Source: an uncultured Nitrospira sp. (GTDB lineage Bacteria > Nitrospirota > Nitrospiria > Nitrospirales > Nitrospiraceae). Taken from it: a DNA stretch of 39,824 bases. Below the pieces are notes generated by a model that was not told the DNA's origin, searched no databases, and saw nothing but the letters and a program-made list of their open reading frames with translations. The stretch lies in NCBI GenBank assembly GCA_902500745.1, contig CABVRS010000006.1, positions 12,668-52,491 on the forward strand, in the 5' to 3' direction. The translations under genes and the position numbers were made by a program. This document shows positions 23,564-32,831 of the stretch, piece after piece; the first letter of the stretch is position 1, and each line of letters opens with the position of its first letter.

Positions 23564-25925
23564 AGATATGCGCCGCGATCACTGCTTGCCCCAGCGACAA
23601 CCCTCCATCGTTGGGTGGAACCAGGCTGTGACTATAGACCTCGAATCCCGCCTCGTCCAATCGTCTCCGGACAAGCGACAAGAGCAGCCGATTCTGAAAA
23701 CAGCCGCCGGTCAGAACGATGCGAGGCAAACCGGCCGCTTGGGCCACGCGAACGGTCGCTGCAGCAAGTCCGGCATGAAACCGGGCGGCAATCTGTTCAA
23801 GCCGATGGCCTCTGTGAAGATTATCCAGCATGGCACTCACCATGGGACGCCAATCGATCAACCATTTGGTATCGGGGTTCTGATAGGACACGAGATCCAT
23901 CGGATAGCCTTCTTTGCTTCCTTCACTTGTTTCCATTCCTCGCTCCGCGGCAAACTGAACCGCCATGGCCGCTTGCCCTTCAAACGAGCTTTCGCGGCAG
24001 AGTCCTGTGAGAGATGCAACCGTATCGAACAGTCGTCCCATGCTCGTGGTCCAAGGCGATGCGATGCCGGACCGGAGCAGGCTCCCCCATTGCACCCGTT
24101 GACCGTGTGTTACTCCCCAAGAGGGAAGATCATCCTCCAGCATGTTTTCGCCCATCAATTCCCACAATACCGCCGCGGCAGATCGGCTCGGCTCCCTTAT
24201 GGCCGCTTCTCCGCCCAACAACCGAAAGGGTGTGAGGGAGGCAAACCTCGTGAACTGTCGATAGCTCGTGATCAAGAATTCTCCGCCCCAGACCTGTCCT
24301 TCTCCTCCATAACCGGCTCCATCCCACGCAATGCCAAGCACCTCGCCGTCAAGTTTGTGTTCAGCCATGCAAGAGGCCACATGCGCATGGTGGTGCTGCA
24401 CGGGAACCAACGGGACAGACAGCCTCACAGCCAGTTCTCGCGCGAAGCTGGACGAACGATAGTCCGGGTGGAGGTCGCAGGCGATAGCCAACGGCGTGAC
24501 GTGTAGTAGCTGTTGGAGATCCTCGATCGCTTGCCGGAAGGCTCTGTCCGCTTCAACGGTGGAAAGATCGCCAAGATGTTGGCTGAGCATCACGCGATCA
24601 CCTGTCAGCAGGGCGACGGTGTTCTTGAGATGTCCACCCACGGCAAGGATCGGGCTCTGCATCCCATCTGGTAAGGTATCACTCCATCTAATAGCCTGAG
24701 GAACATAGCCTCGCGCCCGGCGAACAATCATCACCTCAGGTCTGGACTTGCTCACCACACCCCTGTCGTGGTTCTCCGCCGTACGACTCTCAACCACCAG
24801 CACCACCGAATCATCCATCGGTCTTGCGATCGGCCGGTCATGCACAAGGAATGCATCGGCAATGCCTTTCAGTCGAACCACCGCATCTCGCTCGTCTGTC
24901 ACAATCGGCTCTTCGGATCGATTCCCACTTGTCGCAACGACTGGGTGCTGAAGCGACGCCATCAAAAGATGATGGAGGGGTGTCGTCGGCAACATCACAC
25001 CGAGATAGGGATTGCCCGGCGCCACCGCGTCGGCGAGGCCGGCGTCTCGCCGCTTGCGAACTAACACGATCGGCGCTTGCGGCGAGCGAACCAACGCCTC
25101 CTCTTCCAAGGACAACAGGCAATAGCGTCTGATCCCCTCGATGGATGGGAACAACAGCGCAAAGGGCTTGTCAGGTCTTCGTTTCCGATTTCGCAAGCGC
25201 TGGACAGCCTCTTGGGACTTTGCATCAACCCAGAGTTGAAATCCGCCCAATCCTTTCACCGCAAGGACGAGCCCTTGTTCCAGCAAAGACACTGCCTGTT
25301 GTAACGCCTCTTCCCCATCGGCGACTTCCCGACCCTGCTCATTCCACAAGCAAAGACGCGGACCACACGTATGACAGGCAATCGGTTCCGCATGAAAACG
25401 TCGATCGGTTTCAGCGGCATACTCTGCGTCACAGGCGGGACAGAGTGTGAACCCAGCCATGGTCGTATTGGACCGCTCATACGGGATGGCCGTAAGCAGG
25501 CTATACCGAGGGCCGCACTGGGTGCAGGTGAGGAACGGATACCGGAAGCGACGGTCGTGTGAGTCGGTGAGCTCTCGCTGACAATCGGCACAAGTCGCGA
25601 GATCCGGCGGGATGACGAGGGCTCGTTGTCCGGATTCCCCGCTCTGGTTGATCGAAAAGCCAGCGTCGTCGAGCACTGGAACGACTATCATGCTCATTGC
25701 CTCGACGGAAGCTGAGGGCGGGGCGTCGGTGCGCATCCTCTGGAGAAACATCTCCACAACTGACACACTCCCTTCTGCTTCGATGAGCACGCCGTTTCGT
25801 GTGTTCTGCACCCATCCAGCTAACTCCAACTCATGTGCCAGCTGATAGACGAACGGGCGGAATCCCACACCTTGCACCGTTCCTTCCACCTCGACCCGTA
25901 CGCGCTGAGCAAGAGCGTCACTCAT
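23559..25925 (-). CDS. hypF: carbamoyltransferase HypF
   Basis: The 788-residue protein has all HypF domains in order. The acylphosphatase domain has GTVQGVGFRPFVYQLAHELE at about 15-34. The paired zinc-finger region follows: CADCQREL, CTQCGPRYS, CPACDAEYA, CHTCGPRL. The YrdC-like domain has LAVKGLGGFQLWVDA and the Kae1-like C terminus has VPVQHHHAHVASCMAEH and GIAWDGAGYG. It makes carbamoyl-adenylate from carbamoyl phosphate and transfers the carbamoyl group to HypE. The ATG overlaps the hypA stop as ATGA, so hypA and hypF are coupled. Length is normal. Confidence 0.97.
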   Translation of the reverse strand: MSDALAQRVRVEVEGTVQGVGFRPFVYQLAHELELAGWVQNTRNGVLIEAEGSVSVVEMFLQRMRTDAPPSASVEAMSMIVVPVLDDAGFSINQSGESGQRALVIPPDLATCADCQRELTDSHDRRFRYPFLTCTQCGPRYSLLTAIPYERSNTTMAGFTLCPACDAEYAAETDRRFHAEPIACHTCGPRLCLWNEQGREVADGEEALQQAVSLLEQGLVLAVKGLGGFQLWVDAKSQEAVQRLRNRKRRPDKPFALLFPSIEGIRRYCLLSLEEEALVRSPQAPIVLVRKRRDAGLADAVAPGNPYLGVMLPTTPLHHLLMASLQHPVVATSGNRSEEPIVTDERDAVVRLKGIADAFLVHDRPIARPMDDSVVLVVESRTAENHDRGVVSKSRPEVMIVRRARGYVPQAIRWSDTLPDGMQSPILAVGGHLKNTVALLTGDRVMLSQHLGDLSTVEADRAFRQAIEDLQQLLHVTPLAIACDLHPDYRSSSFARELAVRLSVPLVPVQHHHAHVASCMAEHKLDGEVLGIAWDGAGYGGEGQVWGGEFLITSYRQFTRFASLTPFRLLGGEAAIREPSRSAAAVLWELMGENMLEDDLPSWGVTHGQRVQWGSLLRSGIASPWTTSMGRLFDTVASLTGLCRESSFEGQAAMAVQFAAERGMETSEGSKEGYPMDLVSYQNPDTKWLIDWRPMVSAMLDNLHRGHRLEQIAARFHAGLAAATVRVAQAAGLPRIVLTGGCFQNRLLLSLVRRRLDEAGFEVYSHSLVPPNDGGLSLGQAVIAAHIS

Positions 25926-26275
25926 TCCTGGACGACCAATTCGTGAAGCACGACTTCCGAATCAGTGGGTCTCGCGATTACTGCGTTCCCGCAAACCGGA
26001 CAGACATCGTCTGATTCCGTAACCATTGCGTCTCGAGTACAGCGAGGACACCACGCGTCTCCTGGGACAGGCATGATTTCCAATGCCGCCCCTTGCGCCT
26101 TCGTGCCACGAGCAGCCAGCTCAAACGCGATCTGCAACGCGGAATGATCATGGGTCAGCAAGTGAGATAGCGCGCTGACCTTGAGTCGCACTGCAGATAA
26201 CCTGGCGGCGCCCGCTCCGCTCAGCTTTTCCTCTACGGCCTTCACGACTTGTGTCATCAGATGAAACTCATGCAT
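25922..26275 (-). CDS. hypA: hydrogenase nickel incorporation protein HypA
   Basis: The ATG at 26275 gives [11 protein letters not shown], keeping the nickel-binding His2 that HypA needs at its N terminus; four extra codons upstream are open but would displace it. The 117-residue protein has the zinc site CPRC and CPVC. It inserts nickel into the large subunit precursor, normally with the GTPase HypB. No hypB gene is in the window. It overlaps the end of the protease gene by 8 nt and the start of hypF by 4 nt. Confidence 0.95.
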   Translation of the reverse strand: MHEFHLMTQVVKAVEEKLSGAGAARLSAVRLKVSALSHLLTHDHSALQIAFELAARGTKAQGAALEIMPVPGDAWCPRCTRDAMVTESDDVCPVCGNAVIARPTDSEVVLHELVVQE

Positions 26276-26750
26276 GACAGGCTTCACATTCCTGGATGAT
26301 CCGTTTCACAACGTGATCCAACGCCTCGCCCATAGGAGATGACAACGGTTGGCCGAGTTCAGTATTTCCAACCTCGACTCCGTACACGATGACGGTAGCC
26401 GGCAGGACGTCCATTGCCCGGGCCAGCTCGATCGCCTCCGATACCCCGATGGCATGGCTGGAGCGAGGAAAGACTTGTCCACCGATCCGGCTCACCGACG
26501 CATCGAGTCGATAGATACTGCCGGGAGCCTTCCCACCGCGCGCAGCATCGATCAGAATCACAACGGACGCGCCCTTCATCAGTTCGATGAGGTCAACGCC
26601 CGCCATCCCCGCTTCGATCACCTCGGCACGGTCACCGATTGTTTGCCGAAGTCGGCGGACAGTCAGAAGACCGACGGCATCATCACCTCGCAGCTCGTTG
26701 CCAAGGCCGATAATCCGAATGGAGGAGGAGCGAGGACCATTTGTTTTCAC
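26268..26750 (-). CDS. [NiFe] hydrogenase maturation protease
   Basis: The best start is GTG 26750, which overlaps the large-subunit stop as GTGA; an upstream frame extends into that gene. The 160-residue product has the HyaD/HycI protease motifs: [13 protein letters not shown] with the nickel-sensing Glu, [13 protein letters not shown] with the second Asp, and [13 protein letters not shown] with the His. It removes the C-terminal peptide of the large subunit after nickel insertion. Its gene lies directly behind that subunit, and the expected cleavage site DPCISCATH is present there. Confidence 0.94.
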   Translation of the reverse strand: MKTNGPRSSSIRIIGLGNELRGDDAVGLLTVRRLRQTIGDRAEVIEAGMAGVDLIELMKGASVVILIDAARGGKAPGSIYRLDASVSRIGGQVFPRSSHAIGVSEAIELARAMDVLPATVIVYGVEVGNTELGQPLSSPMGEALDHVVKRIIQECEACHA

Positions 26751-28057
26751 GCGCTGCCCTCCCTCCTGATTTCCAAATTCAGAAAGTGGGTCGCACAGGA
26801 AATGCACGGGTCGTAGCAACGGATGACCCGCTCACAGGCCAGTGCCGCCTCCTTGTCGGGAAGAGAGAGGAGGCGCGGCATGAACAGACGCAGGTCCTGT
26901 TCAATGCGAGATTGGTTCTGCGAGGTCGGTGGAACGATCTTGGCCTTACGGACGATGCCGTCTCCGTCCACCTCATACCGATGATAGAGAATTCCTCTGG
27001 GTGCTTCCGTGCAGGCCATCCCGATGCCCGGCTGCACCGTAATAGGCGCTGCCGGTATGGGTGGAGGTTCGTACCGCTCAATCAGTCGTAACGATTCTTC
27101 CACGGCATAGAGAATCTCGACCGAGCGCGCGATGATCCCGTGAAACGGATTACGCAACGGCAATGCCACCGCACAGTCGGCCAAGACCTGCTTGGCCAAC
27201 GGCGTCACATGTTCTTGATTCAGGTTCACACGAGCCAACGGACCGACCAGATAAGACGAGCCTTGTAGGGTACAGTGGAGCGCGGTGGAATAGGCGACCT
27301 GGTGTTCGGTGAAATGTTCCTCGAACCCGTTGACCGAGATCTGTAACCCGCTGGAGGCGACGATCTGCCCTTCATTGAACGGATACTCATCGGGGTGTCG
27401 GAGCGCCACGTCATTGTAACCGGGAGTAAACTCTGGATAGTCGAATCCCGCAACCCATCGCACGGTTTCCACCGCCGCATCGCGCGCCCATAAGAGTTCG
27501 TCTTTCATCCCTTCCAGCTCACGGCGCAATGGAACCCGCGAGAAGCCTCCCACCTTCACGGAGACCGGATGCACCGACCGGCCGCCAAGTAACGTCATGA
27601 TCGCATTGCCTGCTTTTTTGAGCCGCAAACCACGAGTCACCACGGCCGGATGGTCTTTCGCCATCGCGATGCCGCTCTCGTACCCGAGAAAATCCGGCGC
27701 CTGAAGCAGGTAGACATGCAGCGCATGACTTTCGATCCACTCGCCGCAATAGATGAGCCGCCGCAAGTCTCGCAACGCCCCCTCGACGCGCAGGCCAAAA
27801 ATCTGCTCGAGTGCATGGACCGCGCTCATCTGGTAGGCAATCGGGCAGATCCCGCAGATCCGCGCGACGATGTCCGGCACTTCGTCATAATGCCGACCCT
27901 GCAAAAAGGCTTCAAAAAACCTGGGTGGCTCGAAAATCTTGAGTTGTACGTCCTGGACTACGTCGCCCTTCACCGTGACACGGAGCGCGCCTTCCCCTTC
28001 CACGCGGGCCACCAGATCGACGGCGATGGTCCTCGTGTGCGTGTGCTTTTCAGACAT
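26747..28057 (-). CDS. hydA: group 3b [NiFe] hydrogenase large (alpha) subunit
   Basis: The 436-residue protein has the L1 motif [20 protein letters not shown] (Cys68, Cys71) and the L2 motif DPCISCATH (Cys418, Cys421), which hold the Ni-Fe centre. The 12 residues after His424 ([12 protein letters not shown]) would be cleaved during maturation. The Tyr-Gln after CGICPIA rather than the His of membrane-bound types is what I expect of cytoplasmic group 3b (sulfhydrogenase-like) enzymes. Gene order beta, gamma, delta, alpha matches hydBGDA of Pyrococcus. It oxidises or evolves H2 coupled to NAD(P)H. Confidence 0.95.
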   Translation of the reverse strand: MSEKHTHTRTIAVDLVARVEGEGALRVTVKGDVVQDVQLKIFEPPRFFEAFLQGRHYDEVPDIVARICGICPIAYQMSAVHALEQIFGLRVEGALRDLRRLIYCGEWIESHALHVYLLQAPDFLGYESGIAMAKDHPAVVTRGLRLKKAGNAIMTLLGGRSVHPVSVKVGGFSRVPLRRELEGMKDELLWARDAAVETVRWVAGFDYPEFTPGYNDVALRHPDEYPFNEGQIVASSGLQISVNGFEEHFTEHQVAYSTALHCTLQGSSYLVGPLARVNLNQEHVTPLAKQVLADCAVALPLRNPFHGIIARSVEILYAVEESLRLIERYEPPPIPAAPITVQPGIGMACTEAPRGILYHRYEVDGDGIVRKAKIVPPTSQNQSRIEQDLRLFMPRLLSLPDKEAALACERVIRCYDPCISCATHFLNLEIRREGSA

Positions 28058-28093
28058 TCAGCCCTCAAAGGACGTTCCGCTTCATTACACAGG

Positions 28094-28927
28094 TCACGTC
28101 TTTTTCTCCCAAGCCTCGCTCTCCGTGCGAAAGGGCGACACAGACCCGTTGATGCCGCGAAAACGGCGCACGACTTCGACGGGGATCAGTTGCAGCTCGC
28201 GATGGAAGCGCGTTGCGAGCGAAACCGTGTTGGGTGGAAGACCTGGACCTTTCCGTTCTCCCTCGCTTGGCCCAAAGCAGCCGTAACAGTCACGACCCAT
28301 GCCGGGACAGATGGCCCCACAACCAGTCCGCGTGACTGGCCCAAGGCAGGGTATCCCTTTCGCCACCAGCACACAGACATGTCCCCGCCGCTTGCATTCC
28401 AGGCACACACTGTCGCCCGGCAAACGAGGCTGGACCCCCACCACGAGATCCGTGATGACACGAAGCAGCTGATTCTTATCGATCGGACAGCCCCACAGCT
28501 CGAAATCCACATGAATATGTTCGGAGATGGGAGTGGATGTACTGAGGCTCTGAATATATTCCGGGCTGGGATACACGGCCTGTTTGAACGCCTCGACATC
28601 GGCCCAGTTGCGCAAGGCTTGAATCCCGCCGGCCGTCGCGCAGGCCCCGATCGTGATCAACACCTTCGCCTGTTGCCGCACCGCGAGGATACGACGGGCA
28701 TCTTCTGCGGTGGTGATCGACCCTTCCACCAGCGCAATGTCGTATGGCCCGGGCTTCATCTCGCTGGAGGCTTCGGGGAAATAGGCAAGATCCAGCGCTT
28801 CTCCCACGGCAAGGAGGTCTTCCTCAAGATTCAGGATGCTGAGTTGGCATCCGTCGCAGGAGGCGAACTTGAAGACCGCCACTCTAGGGCGACGCTGCTC
28901 ACCAGAACCTTTCTGACGATCCAACAT
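28094..28927 (-). CDS. hydD: group 3b [NiFe] hydrogenase small (delta) subunit
   Basis: The ATG at 28927 has GGGAG four nucleotides upstream and is preferred to the GTG one codon earlier; 277 residues. FASCDGCQLSILNLEEDL (Cys24, Cys27), GACATAGGIQAL (Cys96) and the further cysteines in VCLECKRRG, CLGPVTRTGCGAICPGMGR and DCYGCFGP bind the [4Fe-4S] clusters that carry electrons from the Ni-Fe centre. There is no Tat signal, so it is cytoplasmic, as in group 3. It ends 36 nt before the large subunit start. Confidence 0.95.
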   Translation of the reverse strand: MLDRQKGSGEQRRPRVAVFKFASCDGCQLSILNLEEDLLAVGEALDLAYFPEASSEMKPGPYDIALVEGSITTAEDARRILAVRQQAKVLITIGACATAGGIQALRNWADVEAFKQAVYPSPEYIQSLSTSTPISEHIHVDFELWGCPIDKNQLLRVITDLVVGVQPRLPGDSVCLECKRRGHVCVLVAKGIPCLGPVTRTGCGAICPGMGRDCYGCFGPSEGERKGPGLPPNTVSLATRFHRELQLIPVEVVRRFRGINGSVSPFRTESEAWEKKT

Positions 28928-28982
28928 CACACTCCCTTCACGATGGGCTCGTCCATCGTCTCTCGTGAAACGTATCGGTCAA

Positions 28983-29092
28983 CGACTTGAAGTGTCATGT
29001 GTCAAGTTTCAGGTTTGAAGTTTTTGGTATCGATAACGTGAAACTCGAAACTTGGAACTCCGGATCGAAAGTCGATCGACGCTTCACGCTTA
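28983..29092. repeat. degenerate heptamer repeat array with dyad symmetry, copy 3
   Basis: TCAAG-TTTCAGG-TTTGAAG on the left faces CGTGAAA-CTCGAAA-CTTGGAA on the right, followed by CGCTTCACGCTTATA, which overlaps the stop of the gamma subunit. It fills the gamma-delta gap of the hydrogenase genes. Confidence 0.65.
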
Positions 29093-29923
29093 TACTCCCG
29101 CCCGCCCTAACCACTGCTCGACCCGGTCGTAGCGCATAACCGGTCCGTCTTTGCACAAGAAGTACGGACCCATTTGACAATGACCGCAGAGACCGATGCC
29201 GCATTCCATATGCCGTTCGAGCGACACATACATGGCCGTCGCCGGAATCCCGCGCCTCATCAGAATGGGCACTCCCAGTCGCATCATGATCTCAGGCCCG
29301 CACATCAGGACCATGCTCTTCTCAGGATCGATCGACACCTGTTCGAACAGTTCCGTCACAACACCGACATGATAGCGCCAGGTCTTATCCGGCTGATCGC
29401 TCGTCAACAAGACTTCGGTATCAGGATGCCGCCGCCAGGCATCGAACCGCTCGCGATAGAGGAGGTCGTGCGGTGTCTTGACGCCGTGAAGGATCTTGAC
29501 CGAACCATACTCCTCGCGACGCCGGAAGATGTATTCGATCGCGCCGACAACCGGTGCACACCCCAGCCCACCGGTGACGATCACGATGTTCCGTCCCTTC
29601 GCCTCTTCCAGCGGCCAACCTGCTCCAAATGGACCGCGGATGCCCAGGGCGTCACCAGGCTGGAGAGCGGCAATCGCCTTCGTGGTTCGGCCCACGGCAC
29701 GGATGGTATGGTCGAGCAGTTCCGGTTCATCCGGGTCGGACACGATGGAAATCGCTACTTCACCGACACCGAACAGATACACCATGTTGAACTGGCCGGC
29801 CTTGAATCGGAATCGGCGTTGGGCTTCTACATCGACAAGCTGCAAACGGTAGGTCGTAATATCTTCGGCTTCTCGGATCTTCTCCACAATGGTCGCGGGA
29901 TGGATGACATAGGGATTGACCAT
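29090..29923 (-). CDS. hydG: group 3b hydrogenase gamma subunit (FAD/NAD(P)-binding)
   Basis: The ATG at 29923 has GGAGGT seven nucleotides upstream; an earlier GTG adds six residues and is less likely. The 277-residue protein is a ferredoxin-NADP reductase-like module. It has an FAD domain ([20 protein letters not shown]), a nucleotide-binding loop [10 protein letters not shown] at 117-125, and a C-terminal [2Fe-2S] site with Cys241, Cys246, Cys249 and Cys257 ([17 protein letters not shown]). It is the diaphorase part that exchanges electrons with NAD(P)H. Note that 'hydG' here means the Pyrococcus-type gamma subunit, not the [FeFe]-hydrogenase maturase. Confidence 0.93.
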   Translation of the reverse strand: MVNPYVIHPATIVEKIREAEDITTYRLQLVDVEAQRRFRFKAGQFNMVYLFGVGEVAISIVSDPDEPELLDHTIRAVGRTTKAIAALQPGDALGIRGPFGAGWPLEEAKGRNIVIVTGGLGCAPVVGAIEYIFRRREEYGSVKILHGVKTPHDLLYRERFDAWRRHPDTEVLLTSDQPDKTWRYHVGVVTELFEQVSIDPEKSMVLMCGPEIMMRLGVPILMRRGIPATAMYVSLERHMECGIGLCGHCQMGPYFLCKDGPVMRYDRVEQWLGRAGV

Positions 29924-29947
29924 TGACTCAACCTCCGGCACACGCGG

Positions 29948-31096
29948 CTACGGACCATCCTTATGTTGGAGTGCAAGCGGCGGCTGGACATCCGGTGTCA
30001 GCAAGGCCGACAGTTCCTCCGTCACGTCGATCCCGACCGGGCACCAGGTGATGCATCGACCACAACCGACGCAGCCGGACGTGCCGAACTGATCGATCCA
30101 CGACGCCAGTTTATGCGTCAACCACATCCGGTACCGATCCTTAATCGTCGGACGAATGTTCTTGCCGTGGATGTAGCCGTGCTCCTGCGTAAAACAGGAA
30201 TCCCACAATCTGGCATGCGCGGCATGTTGGTGCGAAAGATCCGGTGTCTCCTCAACCGTATGGCAAAAGCAGGTCGGGCAGACCATCGTACAATTCGTGC
30301 AGGCGAGGCAACGCCCTGCTACGTCGTCCCATCGAGGATGCTCGTGAGCCTCATAGAGGGCTTGCGGCAAGCGTGAGTGATCCAACCGTCGGATCTGGCT
30401 CTGGGCACATGCATGGATCGAACTTGCTGCTGCACTAATCAGTTCGTCCGAGGCGGCAGGCACAAGGATGGTTGAGAGAATATCGCGGCCGGCTTCGCTG
30501 CCCGATTCGACCAGGAGCTGCTCGTCCACTTCGGTTACAGCGAGATCGTATCCGCGCTGAGCACGAGGGCCGGTCTCCATCGAGGCACAAAAACAGGTCG
30601 CCAACGCCCTGGTGCAATTCACGGCGATCACGAAAAGCCCTTCCCGGCGGGTCGCGTAGTAAGGATCCCGATACGTCTCGTTCATGAAAATCCGGTCTTG
30701 AATGACCAGTCCGGCGAGATCACAGGCGCGGGCCCCAATGACTGCCACCCTTTCCGGCTGAGGGAGTGTTGGGCTCGTGGTGAATCCATCTTGGCGCCGC
30801 GTGATCTGTAAGAGCGGCTCACGCGGCGCAAAGACGAACGGCTTCAGCGATTGCGGTCCATGAACGACACCGAAGAGTTCCTGTGAGCCGGTCTGTTCCA
30901 GCCGGTAGCGTCCCGGTTCCTGTTGATCACGCCAGCCGATCGGCAGCTCGGACACCGAGCTGATCGTCTCCCAGACAACGGATCCTTCTCGCACGGTGGG
31001 CCCAACCACTCGATACCCCTCCGCGCTCAAGGCATCGAGCAATCGCTGGAGGTCGACTCTTGGTAGAACACCGCATGATTGACTGACCATTGGCAT
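29948..31096 (-). CDS. hydB: group 3b hydrogenase beta subunit (iron-sulfur)
   Basis: The 382-residue protein has two [4Fe-4S] motifs at its C terminus: Cys263, 266, 269 and 273 in [14 protein letters not shown], and Cys342, 345, 348 and 352 in [12 protein letters not shown]. Further cysteines occur in [11 protein letters not shown]. It belongs to the sulfhydrogenase beta/anaerobic sulfite reductase A type and bridges the FAD subunit to other clusters. It is the first gene of the hydrogenase run, so the operon promoter should lie in 31097-31294. The ATG two codons downstream is an alternative start. Confidence 0.93.
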   Translation of the reverse strand: MPMVSQSCGVLPRVDLQRLLDALSAEGYRVVGPTVREGSVVWETISSVSELPIGWRDQQEPGRYRLEQTGSQELFGVVHGPQSLKPFVFAPREPLLQITRRQDGFTTSPTLPQPERVAVIGARACDLAGLVIQDRIFMNETYRDPYYATRREGLFVIAVNCTRALATCFCASMETGPRAQRGYDLAVTEVDEQLLVESGSEAGRDILSTILVPAASDELISAAASSIHACAQSQIRRLDHSRLPQALYEAHEHPRWDDVAGRCLACTNCTMVCPTCFCHTVEETPDLSHQHAAHARLWDSCFTQEHGYIHGKNIRPTIKDRYRMWLTHKLASWIDQFGTSGCVGCGRCITWCPVGIDVTEELSALLTPDVQPPLALQHKDGP

Positions 31097-31144
31097 GACG
31101 GAGATCCCTGATCATCGTCCTTGTTGCCATGGTACGGGCTCTCC

Positions 31145-31167
31145 TCTTCTCGCGCAAGCCGAGAAGA
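31145..31167. promoter_or_regulatory. 8-bp inverted repeat in the hydrogenase operon leader
   Basis: TCTTCTCG and CGAGAAGA flank a 7-nt loop about 50 to 70 nt upstream of the hydB start. It could be an operator or a leader hairpin. No recognisable promoter or known regulator site was found in 31097-31294. Confidence 0.3.
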
Positions 31168-31294
31168 TCAGCTCTACGTCATCACGTTTCTCCCGCGCGC
31201 ATTACCCACCCTTGACTCTTTGCACATCGCTCCCCGGAGGGGCATCGTAATCCTAATAATGACGAGAGATCTTGAGGTCGTTGATGGGGAGCGC

Positions 31295-31786
31295 TCAACC
31301 ACCACCGAGATCGCCCCTCGTTTCTACTACATACAACTCCCCCCGGACTTCGGGGTGCAGGTCGCACCAAATTGCGTGACGCATACTCTCGGCGCCCACG
31401 TAGCGGCTCAATTTCGTCGGCGCCGTCGAAAAGCGGAGCGTCATGATCTGTCCTGGCTCCACATGGAACGACCGGAAGTTTTTCCCCCACACCTCCTTGC
31501 CATTTTCCACCTGGACATCGATATCCCGAAACAGCCTCGAGGCAAACCCATGGGTGACCTTATCCTCGTTCCGAACCATGATAATCGTGTCTTGCGACGG
31601 ATGGGTCACACCGACAGTCTGATAGCCGTGCTGCCGATCTTTAATGGTGATCTCCACCTTCGATGGTGGGCCGCCCATCTCCTGAGCTTGGGCGTACGCG
31701 GTACCCGTTCCCGCACCGAACAAGCTCATTCCTGTCACAGCAATGCACGTGGCTAGTCCGAGACCTGAAACCGATCTGATCCTCAT
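31295..31786 (-). CDS. exported cupredoxin-like protein, copy 2
   Basis: The ATG at 31786 has GGAGGTAGAGCA upstream and starts a signal peptide (MRIRSVSGLGLATCIAVTG, ending near AYAQA); the longer frame is not supported. The 163-residue protein is closely similar to the cupredoxin at 9482-9976 along its whole mature part, for example PPSKVEITIKDRQHGY and the WCDxHPEVxGEL end. Candidate copper ligands are His79, Cys141 and His144. The axial methionine position is arginine/glycine-like as in copy 1. It is probably periplasmic. It lies upstream of the hydrogenase operon on the same strand, about 200 bp away. Confidence 0.82.
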   Translation of the reverse strand: MRIRSVSGLGLATCIAVTGMSLFGAGTGTAYAQAQEMGGPPSKVEITIKDRQHGYQTVGVTHPSQDTIIMVRNEDKVTHGFASRLFRDIDVQVENGKEVWGKNFRSFHVEPGQIMTLRFSTAPTKLSRYVGAESMRHAIWCDLHPEVRGELYVVETRGDLGGG

Positions 31787-32285
31787 TGCTCTACCTCCAT
31801 GTTCGACACGTGAACTGCATCGTCTTTCTATTGCCCTACTGTTCTTCTTGACCACATACCAGCCCATCCCAACATTCATCGCGCTCCCCCTTGGCTCGTC
31901 CGACCAATCACCATGCCGCCTGCTCTCATTGATGACTCTTCTCGTGCCTGATTCCCACCAACACATAACGGTCGCCGCTATGGCGGCTGTTCGACATTCC
32001 AGGTATACGCAACCTGCGTACCACCCTTGTGCAACTCCCCTTGAGTAAGAAAATCCACAGAAACTAATCTACTTTTAGGTGTTTGGCCGCATGAGGGAGA
32101 GATGGTGGTGTGGTGAGAGGTGCTACAGAAGATCAGGATGGCGTGGGGCAAAAGAGGACACAGAAGCAAGCATTCTCGACCCCCCTTTCTGTTCCGGTCT
32201 TTTGTTTCACCGCCAGACTATTCAATGTAGTGATCACTACTCGAGCTCATCTTCTCGAGACCCATTCGCTGTAGGCAAGGAAGGT
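31787..32285. other. intergenic region with a perfect palindrome
   Basis: I see no supported gene in these 500 bases. A perfect 14-bp palindrome, GTAGTGATCACTAC, lies at 32227-32240, 46 nt past the end of the zinc-ribbon gene, and a CTCGAG-rich stretch follows. It may be a regulator site or chance. Confidence 0.4.
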
Positions 32286-32525
32286 TTAGTTCAGTCGGCG
32301 CTTGCCATGATCGACAGAGAGTTTCTCGGCCTCCTCACGCACAAGTTCTTCCGGACGATGGACCTGACGATGAGCGAGAATGACAGGATCGATCCGCTCG
32401 CCACAGCTCACGCAACGGAAATCTATTGACCTGATTTCTACCACCTGTTCGGGAACCATGAGGCCGCCACAACGATGACACCGATCTCCCCATCCACTCC
32501 TTTTCTCAGCAACTGTTTCCGTCAT
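32286..32525 (-). CDS. small zinc-ribbon protein
   Basis: The 79-residue protein has two Cys-x-x-Cys knuckles, CHRC and CVSC, spaced 24 residues apart, typical of a zinc ribbon. A charged tail follows (RPEELVREEAEKLSVDHGK). AAGGAGGGACCCATC precedes the ATG. It is probably a cytoplasmic nucleic-acid or protein binder; no named family recognised. It is transcribed divergently from the Hsp20 gene. Confidence 0.75.
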   Translation of the reverse strand: MTETVAEKRSGWGDRCHRCGGLMVPEQVVEIRSIDFRCVSCGERIDPVILAHRQVHRPEELVREEAEKLSVDHGKRRLN

Positions 32526-32831
32526 GATGGGTCCCTCCTTTTCATACGAGCCAGACTTACACGATAAGATTCACAGGAAGGGTCCCTCCGTCCGTTCCAT
32601 ACCTCCGTCTACACCGATCAATGGTGAATGAGGCGACAGCCTCACGTATGTGACTGCCCCGTAATGCTACAGACCGCTGACCGTTCCCTATTGGATTGGA
32701 ATCTAACTCGCTGTTTTTTCGGGAAGACGGCCTTTACTGTTCCACCTCTTTCATTCATGGCACCGTCAATGCACAAGTCGGGAGTAGGGCCTGTAGCTGA
32801 TCATCACTTTAAATTGAAGGAGGTTGTGGCC
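32526..32831. other. divergent region upstream of hsp20
   Basis: This holds the promoters of the zinc-ribbon gene and the Hsp20 run. I looked for a heat-shock (sigma-32) or CIRCE-type signal and saw none that is convincing. AAGGAGG lies before the Hsp20 start. Confidence 0.4.

Noticed and set aside
23568..24506. Long plus-strand frame of 312 codons
   Set aside because: It is antisense to hypF, whose domains are intact; the composition is that of a shadow frame.
27650..28990. Plus-strand frame of 446 codons
   Set aside because: It is antisense to the hydrogenase large and small subunit genes and shows no recognisable domain.
15721..29092. CRISPR array
   Set aside because: The short repeated units are contiguous heptamers without spacers and invert in the middle; no cas genes are present.
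32526..32831. Heat-shock (sigma-32 or CIRCE) promoter before hsp20
   Set aside because: Only partial matches such as GCCCCGTAAT without a suitable -35; not supportable.
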